From assembly GCA_910588005.1 (NCBI GenBank), contig CAJUQM010000021.1, forward strand, positions 1 to 43,751: DNA of 43,751 bases, in the 5' to 3' direction. How positions within the stretch are numbered: position 1 is the stretch's first letter; every line of letters starts with the position of its first letter. Both the position numbers and the translations under genes were made by a program. Under the pieces are notes generated by a model that saw only the letters and a program-made list of their open reading frames with translations, was not told the origin of the DNA and searched no databases. Origin of the DNA: an uncultured Oscillibacter sp. GTDB taxonomy: Bacteria; Bacillota; Clostridia; Oscillospirales; Oscillospiraceae. Below are positions 33,387 through 40,424 of the stretch, one piece after another.

Positions 33387-34598
33387 ATGAGTTTAATTGT
33401 GCAGAAATTCGGCGGCAGCTCCGTCCGTGATGCCCAAAGGCTGCGGAATGTGGCGGGGATCATCGCGGAGACCTATCTGGAGGGCAACGACGTCATCGTG
33501 GTCCTCTCCGCCCAGGGGGATACCACCGATGATTTGATCGCCAAGGCGGAGGAGGTCAACCCCCATGCCTCCAAGCGGGAGATGGATATGCTCCTCTCCA
33601 CCGGAGAGCAGATCTCCGTGGCGCTGTGCGCCATGGCCCTGGAGAGCATGGGGCTGCCCTGCGTGTCCCTGGCGGCGTGGCAGGTGGGCATTCAGTCCAC
33701 CAGCGTCCACTCAGACGCCCGGATCAAGAAAATTGACTCCGAACGGATTCAGTCGGAGCTGGACCAGCACCGTATTGTGATTGTCACCGGGTTCCAGGGC
33801 GTGGACCGCAACGGCGACATTACCACCCTGGGCCGGGGCGGGTCCGACACCAGCGCCGTCGCCCTGGCGGCGGCCTTCCGGGCGGACCTGTGCCAGATCT
33901 ACACCGATGTAGACGGCGTGTACACCACGGATCCGCGGGTGGTTTCCAACGCCCGGAAGCTGGCGGAGATCACCTATGACGAGATGCTGGAGCTGGCCAG
34001 CCAGGGCGCCCAGGTGCTCCACAACCGCAGTGTGGAGCTTGCCAAGAAGTTCAGAGTCAATTTGGAAGTGCTGTCGAGCCTGGAGCGCAAGCCCGGCACG
34101 AAAGTTAAGGAGGTTGCAAAAGTGGAGAAAACCAACATCGCCGGTGTTGCCAAGGACACCAGTATTGCCCGCATCGCCTTGATCGGCCTGGATCACAACC
34201 CCGGCGTCGCCTTCCAGGTCTTTGACCTGTTGAGCAAGCACAATATCAACGTGGATGTGATCCTCCAGTCCATCGGCCGGGAATCCACCAAGGATATCAC
34301 CTTTACCCTCCACAAAAAGGACCTGGAGGAGGCGGAGGACGTCCTCAACGAGCACAAGGCCGCGCTGCGGTTTGACCATATCGAGACCGATGCCAGCATC
34401 GGCAAGGTGTCCATTGTGGGTGTGGGACTGATCAGCAACTGCGGCGTGGCGGCCAAGATGTTCGAGGCCCTCTATGAGGCGGGGATTAACATCCAGATGA
34501 TCAACACCTCGGAGATCCGGGTGTCCGTCCTCCTGGATGAGGAGGATGTGAACCGGGCTGTAAAGGCGATACACGCCAAGTTTTTTGACGAGGCCTGA
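33387..34598 (+). CDS. lysC: Aspartate kinase
   Basis: A 403-residue aspartokinase, the first step of the aspartate amino acid family. The kinase domain starts LIVQKFGGSSVRDAQRL and includes LLSTGEQISVALCAMAL, TTLGRGGSDTSAVALA and YTDVDGVYTTDPRVV. Two ACT domains follow (DTSIARIALIGLDHNPGVAF and ASIGKVSIVGVGLISNCGVA), implying feedback inhibition by lysine and/or threonine. Length fits the monofunctional LysC type. ATG 33387 is chosen for the AAGAAGGAAAC Shine-Dalgarno. The 130-nt gap after hom holds no lysine riboswitch. Repeat copy A starts 13 nt after the stop. Confidence 0.96.
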   Translation: MSLIVQKFGGSSVRDAQRLRNVAGIIAETYLEGNDVIVVLSAQGDTTDDLIAKAEEVNPHASKREMDMLLSTGEQISVALCAMALESMGLPCVSLAAWQVGIQSTSVHSDARIKKIDSERIQSELDQHRIVIVTGFQGVDRNGDITTLGRGGSDTSAVALAAAFRADLCQIYTDVDGVYTTDPRVVSNARKLAEITYDEMLELASQGAQVLHNRSVELAKKFRVNLEVLSSLERKPGTKVKEVAKVEKTNIAGVAKDTSIARIALIGLDHNPGVAFQVFDLLSKHNINVDVILQSIGRESTKDITFTLHKKDLEEAEDVLNEHKAALRFDHIETDASIGKVSIVGVGLISNCGVAAKMFEALYEAGINIQMINTSEIRVSVLLDEEDVNRAVKAIHAKFFDEA

Positions 34599-34610
34599 GG
34601 TTTGATCCCG

Positions 34611-34927
34611 GTTTCCGGGGGATGGGGGATTGTATTCCTTCGGAACCGCCCCATGGGGGCGGGACGGGAGTGCCCGGTCTCGGGCCGGGGACGAGGTTTT
34701 TCCGCCCACGGGGCGGGGACGACGCACGGGCGTTGCCCGCGCTGGGAATGCACCCCCCATTCTCTTTTCTCTGTCTTGCCAGAGAAAAGAGAATGCGCCG
34801 TGCACGGTGGAAGAGAAAAGAGAGCGCTTTGGTCCTCGCGGAAGTGCCCTGCTTCGATTGAAGGGCGCTCAGTAAACTTGCTGTGTGGACGCAGGGACTT
34901 TTTTCTCTTCCCGCGCTTCGCGCCTGG
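34611..34927 (+). repeat. Structured palindrome-rich element, copy A
   Basis: About 320 bp of non-coding sequence matching, in opposite orientation, the copy at 35517-35960. Shared landmarks in order are: GATGGGGG then a small hairpin CCGCCCC-ATG-GGGGCGG (34646-34662); a run of GC palindromes; GCACCCCCCATT (34750-34761); a perfect 16-bp pyrimidine/purine stem (34758-34773 with 34780-34795); the palindrome-containing GCCGTGCACGGT (34797-34808); an AGAGAAAAGAGAGCGC segment; and a final CTTCCCGCGCTTCGCGCCTGG-type block (34907-34927). No convincing gene lies in it. Confidence 0.75.
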
Positions 34928-34956
34928 ATGGTTCCGTTTGGGGTGGGATTCTGCCC

Positions 34957-35166
34957 CTATTCTCTCGGAAGGCCCCGGCCTGTGCGCAGGCCCAGGAGGA
35001 AGGCGTGGATGGCGGTGAATTCCTGTGTCTTTTTGTAGGTGGCCACAAGATCCGGCTCCAATGTGTTTTCCATCAGCGAAAAGTATGCCTCATAATCTTC
35101 CTGCGAGGCGGCGTTGATCTGCGGGGTAATGTAATTCGCATACAGCCACTTCATAAAATCAGACAT
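34957..35166 (-). CDS. Small DUF6809-like hypothetical protein
   Basis: A 69-residue acidic, probably helical protein (MSDFMKWLYANYITPQINAA, then FSLMENTLEPDLVATYK, and AIHAFLLGLRTGRGL). The C-terminal ..AFLLGLRTG.. resembles the end of small DUF6809-type proteins found next to phage-like or XRE regulator genes in Firmicutes; I hold this assignment loosely and the function is unknown. ATG 35164-35166 has GGAGG in good position, and an ATG further upstream lacks one. It is divergent from the XRE gene across a 96-bp shared control region, and its stop lies 30 nt from repeat copy A. Confidence 0.7.
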   Translation of the reverse strand: MSDFMKWLYANYITPQINAASQEDYEAYFSLMENTLEPDLVATYKKTQEFTAIHAFLLGLRTGRGLPRE

Positions 35167-35211
35167 TTTCCTAACCTCCCAAAGAACGAAATTTATCATG
35201 ACGAAACTTAT

Positions 35212-35235
35212 TAGGTGTTACTAGTGTATCACCTA
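35212..35235. promoter_or_regulatory. Operator-like dyad in the divergent control region
   Basis: A 24-bp imperfect palindrome TAGGTGtTAC..GTAtCACCTA with 9 of 12 positions paired, centred between the divergent XRE and DUF6809-like genes. A further half-site-like GGTGTCA lies near 35244. The position and symmetry are those of an XRE/Cro-type repressor site. No clear -35/-10 was identified. Confidence 0.5.
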
Positions 35236-35262
35236 TCAAATATGGTGTCAAGGGGAAAGTGT

Positions 35263-35469
35263 ATGAAAGTCAAGGAACGTCTGCGGGCTTTGCGGGCAGA
35301 GAGACGCGAGACCCAGAAACAGGTAGCGGAAGCAATCGGGATCAAGGAGCGGCACTATCAATTTTTTGAACATGGAAAGCACCTGCCCAGCCTGGAAAAC
35401 GCCTGGAAATTGGCGGATCATTTTAATGTGACCGTCGACTACCTGATCGGCCGCACGGACGACCGCTGA
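35263..35469 (+). CDS. XRE-family helix-turn-helix regulator
   Basis: A 68-residue protein that is almost entirely an XRE/Cro-type HTH: KERLRALRAERRETQKQVAE, AIGIKERHYQFFEHGKHLP and SLENAWKLADHFNVTVDYL. It lacks any C-terminal sensing domain. ATG 35263 has AAGGGG upstream. It is divergent from the small DUF6809-like gene and probably represses that promoter and its own through the dyad at 35212-35235. Repeat copy B begins 48 nt after its stop. Confidence 0.9.
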   Translation: MKVKERLRALRAERRETQKQVAEAIGIKERHYQFFEHGKHLPSLENAWKLADHFNVTVDYLIGRTDDR

Positions 35470-35516
35470 CCGCCGCCCCAACCGGTAAACGACGGGATCT
35501 GCCCGCACGGGGCAGG

Positions 35517-35960
35517 CCAGGCGCAAAGCGCGGGAAGCGGCGTTAGGGGCCTTGCGTCAAAGATGCAAAACAGACTCGTTGACAGTTGCAACTGCGGCAG
35601 AGTGCTCCCGCAAGGTACGCTGTCAGACGCACCCGGCAGAAGGCTGTCAGGGTCTTCTGAGTACCGGTTCAGGCCAACTCCCGTATTTTGGGCGAGAATT
35701 TGCCCGAACGGGCAAATTCTCGCCCCCAGCGTCTTTTTCTCTTTTGGACCGTGCACGGCCCGTTTTCTCTTTTTCTGCGCCCAGAAAAAGAGAAAATGGG
35801 GGGTGCGTTGCCCAGCCATCACCATGGCTGAAATCCCCCGCCCGAAAGGGCAAGAAAGAGTTTCCCCGCCCGAAGGGCGGCCCCCCATCCCCGCCCGCGA
35901 CGGGGAACTTTCTACCTGCCCCTGTGGGGCAGATTCCAAAGAAATACCCCCATCTCCCTG
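35517..35960 (-). repeat. Structured palindrome-rich element, copy B (inverted relative to copy A)
   Basis: About 440 bp filling most of the 517-nt gene-free stretch after the XRE gene. Read on the minus strand it carries the same ordered landmarks as copy A: GATGGGGG, hairpin CTGCCCC-ACA-GGGGCAG (plus 35916-35932), GC palindromes, GCACCCCCCATT (35796-35807), a 15-bp pyrimidine/purine stem (35763-35777 with 35782-35796), GCCGTGCACGGT (35748-35759) and the terminal CTTCCCGCGCTTTGCGCCTGG-type block (35517-35537). It is longer than copy A, with an extra perfect 16-bp hairpin (35690-35705 with 35710-35725, loop GAAC). No credible coding sequence. Confidence 0.75.
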
Positions 35961-35986
35961 TTGGGACAAACAAAGGAGGACAATCA

Positions 35987-36256
35987 ATGAACGCCATCGT
36001 CACAGTAGTCGGCCGGGACCGCGTCGGCATCATCGCCGCCATCTGCAACCGCCTGGCCAGCCATAACGTCAACATTTTGGATATCTCCCAGACCATTCTC
36101 CAGGGGTCTTTCACCATGGTCATGGCCGTGGATGTCAGCGCCGCCACAGCCTCCTTTGGTGAGTTGAGCGCCTCTTTGACGGACCTGGGCCGGGAGATGG
36201 GACTCTCCATCCGCATCCAGCGGGAGGAGATTTTCAACGCTATGCACACGATTTAA
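35987..36256 (+). CDS. UPF0237 ACT domain protein
   Basis: An 89-residue ACT-domain protein, nearly the whole of it one ACT fold (MNAIVTVVGRDRVGIIAAIC, NRLASHNVNILDISQTILQG). It is of the UPF0237/GcvR-like type, presumed amino acid sensor. ATG 35987 has a strong AAAGGAGGA Shine-Dalgarno just outside repeat copy B. It lies 14 nt before the UPF0210 gene; the two families are found together widely in Firmicutes, suggesting a working pair. Confidence 0.93.
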   Translation: MNAIVTVVGRDRVGIIAAICNRLASHNVNILDISQTILQGSFTMVMAVDVSAATASFGELSASLTDLGREMGLSIRIQREEIFNAMHTI

Positions 36257-36270
36257 AGGGGGGAGAGGAC

Positions 36271-37629
36271 GTGCTCAATCAAAAGGAGATCCTCTCCACC
36301 ATTGAGATGATCGATCAGCAGCACCTGGATATCCGCACCATCACCATGGGAATTTCTCTCCTCAGCTGCTGTGACCCGGACCCGGAGCGGGCCTGCGGCA
36401 AGATCTATGAGAAGATCTGCCGCTATGCCGAGAAGCTGGTAAAGACCGGCCGGGACATCGAGGGTGAGTTCGGCATCCCCATTGTCAATAAGCGGATCTC
36501 CGTCACGCCGATGGCTATGGTGGCCGGGGCGTCGGAGACGGAGGACTGCGTTCCCTTTGCCGTGGCGCTGGACCGGGCCGCCAAGACCTGCGGCGTGGAC
36601 TTCATCGGCGGCTACTCCGCCCTGGTGCAAAAGGGCATGACGGCGGCGGACCGGAAGCTGATCCGCTCGATTCCGGAGGCCTTGGCCCGGACGGAGCTGG
36701 TGTGCGCCTCTGTCAACGTGGGGTCTACCCGGGCGGGAATCAACATGGACGCGGCAGCCCTGATGGGCCGCATTGTGAAGGAGACCGCCGGGGCCACAGC
36801 GGACCGGGAGGGCCTTGGCTGCGCCAAGCTGGTGGTGTTTTGCAATGCCGTGGAGGACAACCCCTTCATGGCCGGGGCCTTCCACGGTCCGGGAGAGGCG
36901 GAGAAGGTGATCAACGTGGGGGTCTCCGGCCCCGGCGTGGTGCACCATGCGCTCCAGGCGGTAAAGGGACAGCCCTTTGACGTGGTGGCGGAGACGGTGA
37001 AAAAGACCGCCTTCCGGATCACCCGCATGGGCCAGCTGGTGGCCCAGGAGGCCAGCCGGCGGCTGGATACGCCCTTTGGCATTGTGGATCTGAGTTTGGC
37101 TCCCACCCCTGCTGTCGGGGACAGCGTGGCCCGCATCCTGGAGGAGATGGGGCTGGAGACCTGCGGCACCCACGGCACCACGGCGGCGCTGGCCCTGCTG
37201 AACGACGCGGTGAAAAAGGGCGGCGTGATGGCCTCGTCCAGCGTGGGAGGCCTATCCGGAGCGTTTATTCCCGTCAGCGAGGATGAGGGAATGATCGCCG
37301 CCGCCAGGAGCGGGACCCTTTGCCTGGATAAGCTGGAGGCCATGACCTGCGTCTGCTCCGTGGGCCTGGACATGATTGCCATCCCCGGAGATACCCCGGC
37401 GGAGACCATTGCCGCCATTATCGCGGATGAAGCGGCCATCGGCATGGTGAATAACAAGACCACCGCTGTGCGGCTGCTGCCGTCCCCCGGGAAAACGGTG
37501 GGGGATACGGTGGAGATGGGCGGGCTGCTGGGCAGCGCCCCGGTGATGCCGGTGCACGGGGAGTCCAGCGCGGACTTTATCGCCCGGGGCGGGCGGATTC
37601 CCGCGCCCTTGCACAGCCTGCGGAATTGA
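36271..37629 (+). CDS. UPF0210 (DUF711, PFL-like) protein
   Basis: A 452-residue protein of the UPF0210/DUF711 family, with distant resemblance to the pyruvate formate-lyase fold but no demonstrated activity. Seen are LDIRTITMGISLLSCCDPDP, TPMAMVAGASETEDCVPF, NVGSTRAGINMDAAALMG and GTHGTTAALALLNDAVKKGG, all typical. It uses a GTG start (36271) with GGGGGGAGAGG upstream. It is the partner gene of the UPF0237 ACT protein, which may regulate it. A terminator hairpin follows 23 nt after the stop. Confidence 0.92.
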   Translation: MLNQKEILSTIEMIDQQHLDIRTITMGISLLSCCDPDPERACGKIYEKICRYAEKLVKTGRDIEGEFGIPIVNKRISVTPMAMVAGASETEDCVPFAVALDRAAKTCGVDFIGGYSALVQKGMTAADRKLIRSIPEALARTELVCASVNVGSTRAGINMDAAALMGRIVKETAGATADREGLGCAKLVVFCNAVEDNPFMAGAFHGPGEAEKVINVGVSGPGVVHHALQAVKGQPFDVVAETVKKTAFRITRMGQLVAQEASRRLDTPFGIVDLSLAPTPAVGDSVARILEEMGLETCGTHGTTAALALLNDAVKKGGVMASSSVGGLSGAFIPVSEDEGMIAAARSGTLCLDKLEAMTCVCSVGLDMIAIPGDTPAETIAAIIADEAAIGMVNNKTTAVRLLPSPGKTVGDTVEMGGLLGSAPVMPVHGESSADFIARGGRIPAPLHSLRN

Positions 37630-37652
37630 GATTATTAAAAAGACGGAAAAAG

Positions 37653-37687
37653 AGCGCCGGGAGGTCCGCTGACCTCCCGGCGCTTTA
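37653..37687 (+). terminator. Terminator hairpin after the UPF0237-UPF0210 unit
   Basis: Perfect 14-bp stem AGCGCCGGGAGGTC / GACCTCCCGGCGCT with loop CGCT and a short TTT after it. It sits between convergent units; an A-rich stretch on its left side could provide the U-tract for minus-strand transcripts of the MalY-like gene as well. Confidence 0.7.
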
Positions 37688-37862
37688 CCGCGTTTTGGTG
37701 CGACAATGTCCGCTCCGCCCTTGGCCTCAGACCGTGGCGCCGGTCTTTAGAAAAGGACGGGGATCTCAGCGCCGCTTTTCCCGAATGCCGGCACGGATAT
37801 GGGCATTCAGCCGCTGTGGATTCGTGGGACGGTTTTCCGTGGAAACCGCGAGGAGTGAAGGA

Positions 37863-39032
37863 TCACAGACGGTTGACGGCGGATTCCAACTGCTCCATGG
37901 CCTGCTTCAGTACGCTCCGGGGACAGGCGGCGTTTAGGCGCATATACCCGCTGAGGCTCCTCCCGAAGACATAGCCGTCGATCAGCCCCAGCTTGGCCTT
38001 TTGGACCATGAAGTCGTGGAGTTCGCCGTTGCTGAGACCCAGTGCCCGGCAGTCCAGCCACATGAGATAGGTGGCGTCCGGAGCATAGGTTTTGATTTTC
38101 GGGATGTGGGTTTGGCAGTAGCTTGTCACAAAGTCGAAATTGGCGGAGATATAGGGCAGAAGCTGCTCCAGCCAATCCTCACCGCCGGTGAAGGCCGCCT
38201 CCATGGCGGTGAGGGAGAAGGCGTTGTTGCGGTGGATATCCATGCGCTGCCAGAAACGGTCAAAGACCTCCTTCATGTGCGCGTTGGGAAAGACCACAGT
38301 GCTGGCCTGGAGGCCCGCCAGGTTGAAGGTTTTGGTGCCGGAGATGCCGGTGACCACATGCCCCGCGATCTCCGGGGAGAGGGCGGCCACCGGGGTGTGC
38401 TGCTTGCCGTGGAAGATGAGGTCGGAGTGGATTTCGTCGGAGAACATCACCACGTGGTATTTTATGCACAGCTCCGCCATTCGTCGCAGTTCCTCCGGCG
38501 TCCAGACGATGCCCAGGGGATTGTGGGGATTGCACAGCAAAAAGAGATCCGCCTGCCGGAGCTTTGCCTCAAAATCCGCCCAGTCGATGGTCCATGTGCC
38601 GTCCTCTTCCACCAGCCGGTTTTCAAGGACATGGCGGTTCCAGGCCTCGGTCATGTCGTAGAATTCGGAGTAGACCGGGGTCTGGATGAGGACACTGCCG
38701 CCCTCGGGGGTGAAGAGGCTCACCATGGCCGAGAGGGACTGAACCACGCCCAAGCTGAAGCTCATCAGACTCTGATCGATCTCCCAGCCGTTCCGCCGCT
38801 TTTGCCAAGAGCGGATAGCGGCAAAATAACTGTCCGGACGGGCGGTATAGCCCCAGATGCCCTCCTGCGCCCGGGCAGACAGGGCGTCAATGATGGGCTG
38901 GGCGGTTTTGAAGTCCATATCCGCGATCCACAGCGGAATTACGTCCTCGGTTCCGAATTTCTTTTTTCGCTCATCGTATTTTGCGGAGTGGTTTTGGGAG
39001 CGGTCAATGATCTGATCAAAGTTGTATTGCAT
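37863..39032 (-). CDS. MalY/PatB-type PLP-dependent C-S lyase
   Basis: A 389-residue fold-type I PLP enzyme. MQYNFDQIIDRSQNHSAKYD, IPLWIADMDFKTAQPIIDAL and GIWGYTARPDSYFAAI are typical of the MalY/PatB group, which cleave cystathionine or cysteine conjugates. The Schiff-base lysine lies in GISGTKTFNLAGLQ; NPHNPLGIVW and FSDEIHSDL complete the active site. A GAAAGGA Shine-Dalgarno precedes the ATG. It is codirectional with the PTS_EIIC_2-type gene 163 nt upstream. The substrate is not certain, but a beta-lyase activity is the best guess. Confidence 0.92.
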   Translation of the reverse strand: MQYNFDQIIDRSQNHSAKYDERKKKFGTEDVIPLWIADMDFKTAQPIIDALSARAQEGIWGYTARPDSYFAAIRSWQKRRNGWEIDQSLMSFSLGVVQSLSAMVSLFTPEGGSVLIQTPVYSEFYDMTEAWNRHVLENRLVEEDGTWTIDWADFEAKLRQADLFLLCNPHNPLGIVWTPEELRRMAELCIKYHVVMFSDEIHSDLIFHGKQHTPVAALSPEIAGHVVTGISGTKTFNLAGLQASTVVFPNAHMKEVFDRFWQRMDIHRNNAFSLTAMEAAFTGGEDWLEQLLPYISANFDFVTSYCQTHIPKIKTYAPDATYLMWLDCRALGLSNGELHDFMVQKAKLGLIDGYVFGRSLSGYMRLNAACPRSVLKQAMEQLESAVNRL

Positions 39033-39081
39033 GGTGTCTGTTTCCTTTCAATTTTTGTGTGAGGATCTTGTGGAATAGATT

Positions 39082-39112
39082 AAGGAATGACTGTGCCATA
39101 TTGAGGAATGAC
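39082..39112. promoter_or_regulatory. Tandem decamer repeat upstream of the MalY-like gene
   Basis: AAGGAATGAC (39082-39091) and GAGGAATGAC (39103-39112) are direct repeats 21 bp apart, two helical turns, about 50-80 nt upstream of the MalY-like start. Such spacing fits a dimeric DNA-binding regulator. No clear promoter hexamers were found near them. Confidence 0.35.
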
Positions 39113-39195
39113 ACCTTTCATCTGGCAATGAAGCGAAGGCCGGTGTAAGCCGCCAGGTAGGTAAGGACGCGTGGAACGGCTGCCGGGAGATCGGT

Positions 39196-40323
39196 TCACA
39201 CGTTTAGCTTATAGTCGCCTTCCTGAATCAGTCCCTTTTTGCGCATCAGCTCCGATACCAGCCAGGCAACGGCGGCGGGAATGACCACGGCTACCAATAT
39301 CAGCCCAATCCAGTCTAAAGCGCCGGCGGAGAGGGCGGCCTCTCCCTGGGACAGGGCGTCTTCAGAGGGATTCAGCCAGCCGGTGATGACGCCGATGGGA
39401 CCCACCAGGCCGCAGGTACCCATACCGGAGGAGATGGCCGCCCCGTTCATCTTCAGGTGGAAGACGCAGGTGGCGATGGGACCGTTGACGATGGAGGCGA
39501 TCACCGGAGGAACCCAGAGGACAGGCTTTTTCAAAAGGTTTGGAACCTGGAGCATGGAGGTGCCCAGGCCCTGAGAGGCCAGGCCCCCCACGCCGTTTTC
39601 CCGGTAGGAGGCCACGGCAAAGCCCACCATGTGGGCGCAGCAGCCCGCCACGGCGGCGCCCCCCGCCAGACCCACCAGGTGGAGGGCGGAGCAGATGGCG
39701 GCGGAGCTGATGGGCAGGGTCAGGATCACGCCGATGATGGCGGAAACCAGGATGCCCATCAGGAAGGGCTGCTGGTAGGTGGCCCACATGATGAGGTTGC
39801 CCAGCCACGTGGCGGCGGCGCCGATGGGCGGCGCGATCAACGAGGCCGTCAGCACGCCGGAGAGGATGGTGACGGTGGGGGTGACGATCAGATCCACCGG
39901 GGTGCGCTTGGACACCAGCTTGCCCAGGAAGACGGCCACCAGTGTCACCACAAACACCGCCAGGGGGCCGCCAGTGCTGCCACCCAGGGAGTTGGCGGCG
40001 TAGCCCACCGCCAGGCAGGAGTAGAGCACATAGGGCGGTGCCTTCATGGAGTAGGCGATGGCCCCGCCCATGGCCGCGCCCTGCACGGTATAGGCGAAGG
40101 TCTTGGCGTCCACCAGCAGGGCGAACTCCTGACCCCAGAGGGTGTAGTTCAGGTCAAAGAGATATACGCCGACGGTGTTGAAGATGGTGCCGATCAGGAG
40201 CGACGCGAAGAGGCCGTGGGCCATGCCGCCCAGACCGTCGATGAAGATCCGCTTGGCGGTGAAAGAGATGTTCTGTTCCGCACAGTACTTGCGGAAGCCT
40301 GTCAGTTCTTTGGTGTTGTCCAT
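39196..40323 (-). CDS. PTS_EIIC_2-type membrane permease
   Basis: A 375-residue membrane protein with about nine hydrophobic segments. Glycine-rich motifs SLGGSTGGPLAVFVVTLV, VDLIVTPTVTILSGVLT, HLVGLAGGAAVAGCCAHMVG and GMGTCGLVGPIGVI fit the PTS EIIC-like family PF13303 (PTS_EIIC_2). These proteins usually lack the neighbouring EIIA/EIIB domains, as here, so transport by a phosphotransferase mechanism is uncertain; the ligand is unknown. A Shine-Dalgarno-like AAGAGGGAAAC precedes the ATG. It lies between the MalY-like gene and an aminotransferase gene, which may hint at an amino acid or sulfur compound, but that is only context. Confidence 0.85.
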   Translation of the reverse strand: MDNTKELTGFRKYCAEQNISFTAKRIFIDGLGGMAHGLFASLLIGTIFNTVGVYLFDLNYTLWGQEFALLVDAKTFAYTVQGAAMGGAIAYSMKAPPYVLYSCLAVGYAANSLGGSTGGPLAVFVVTLVAVFLGKLVSKRTPVDLIVTPTVTILSGVLTASLIAPPIGAAATWLGNLIMWATYQQPFLMGILVSAIIGVILTLPISSAAICSALHLVGLAGGAAVAGCCAHMVGFAVASYRENGVGGLASQGLGTSMLQVPNLLKKPVLWVPPVIASIVNGPIATCVFHLKMNGAAISSGMGTCGLVGPIGVITGWLNPSEDALSQGEAALSAGALDWIGLILVAVVIPAAVAWLVSELMRKKGLIQEGDYKLNV

Positions 40324-40372
40324 GTTATGTTTCCCTCTTGCTTTCCTTTTTTACGTTCTATATATAATGGAA

Positions 40373-40406
40373 CCTTACAGGGGCGGAGGCATCCGCCCCT
40401 GTAAGG
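40373..40406 (-). terminator. Perfect 15-bp hairpin after the aminotransferase gene
   Basis: Arms 40373-40387 and 40392-40406 are exact complements, with a GGCA loop in plus sense. It begins 18 nt past the aminotransferase stop in the minus direction. It is followed by TTCCATTATATATAG, where TATATA may also be the -10 of the PTS_EIIC_2-type gene. Confidence 0.65.
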
Positions 40407-40424
40407 CGCCGGGATTTGCGGGGA

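Noticed and set aside
34611..34927. Small basic ORFs in repeat copy A (and the matching ones in copy B) as genes
   Set aside because: The three plus-strand frames in this region are mutually overlapping, have no Shine-Dalgarno, and the peptide-like similarity between copies follows from the shared DNA repeat.
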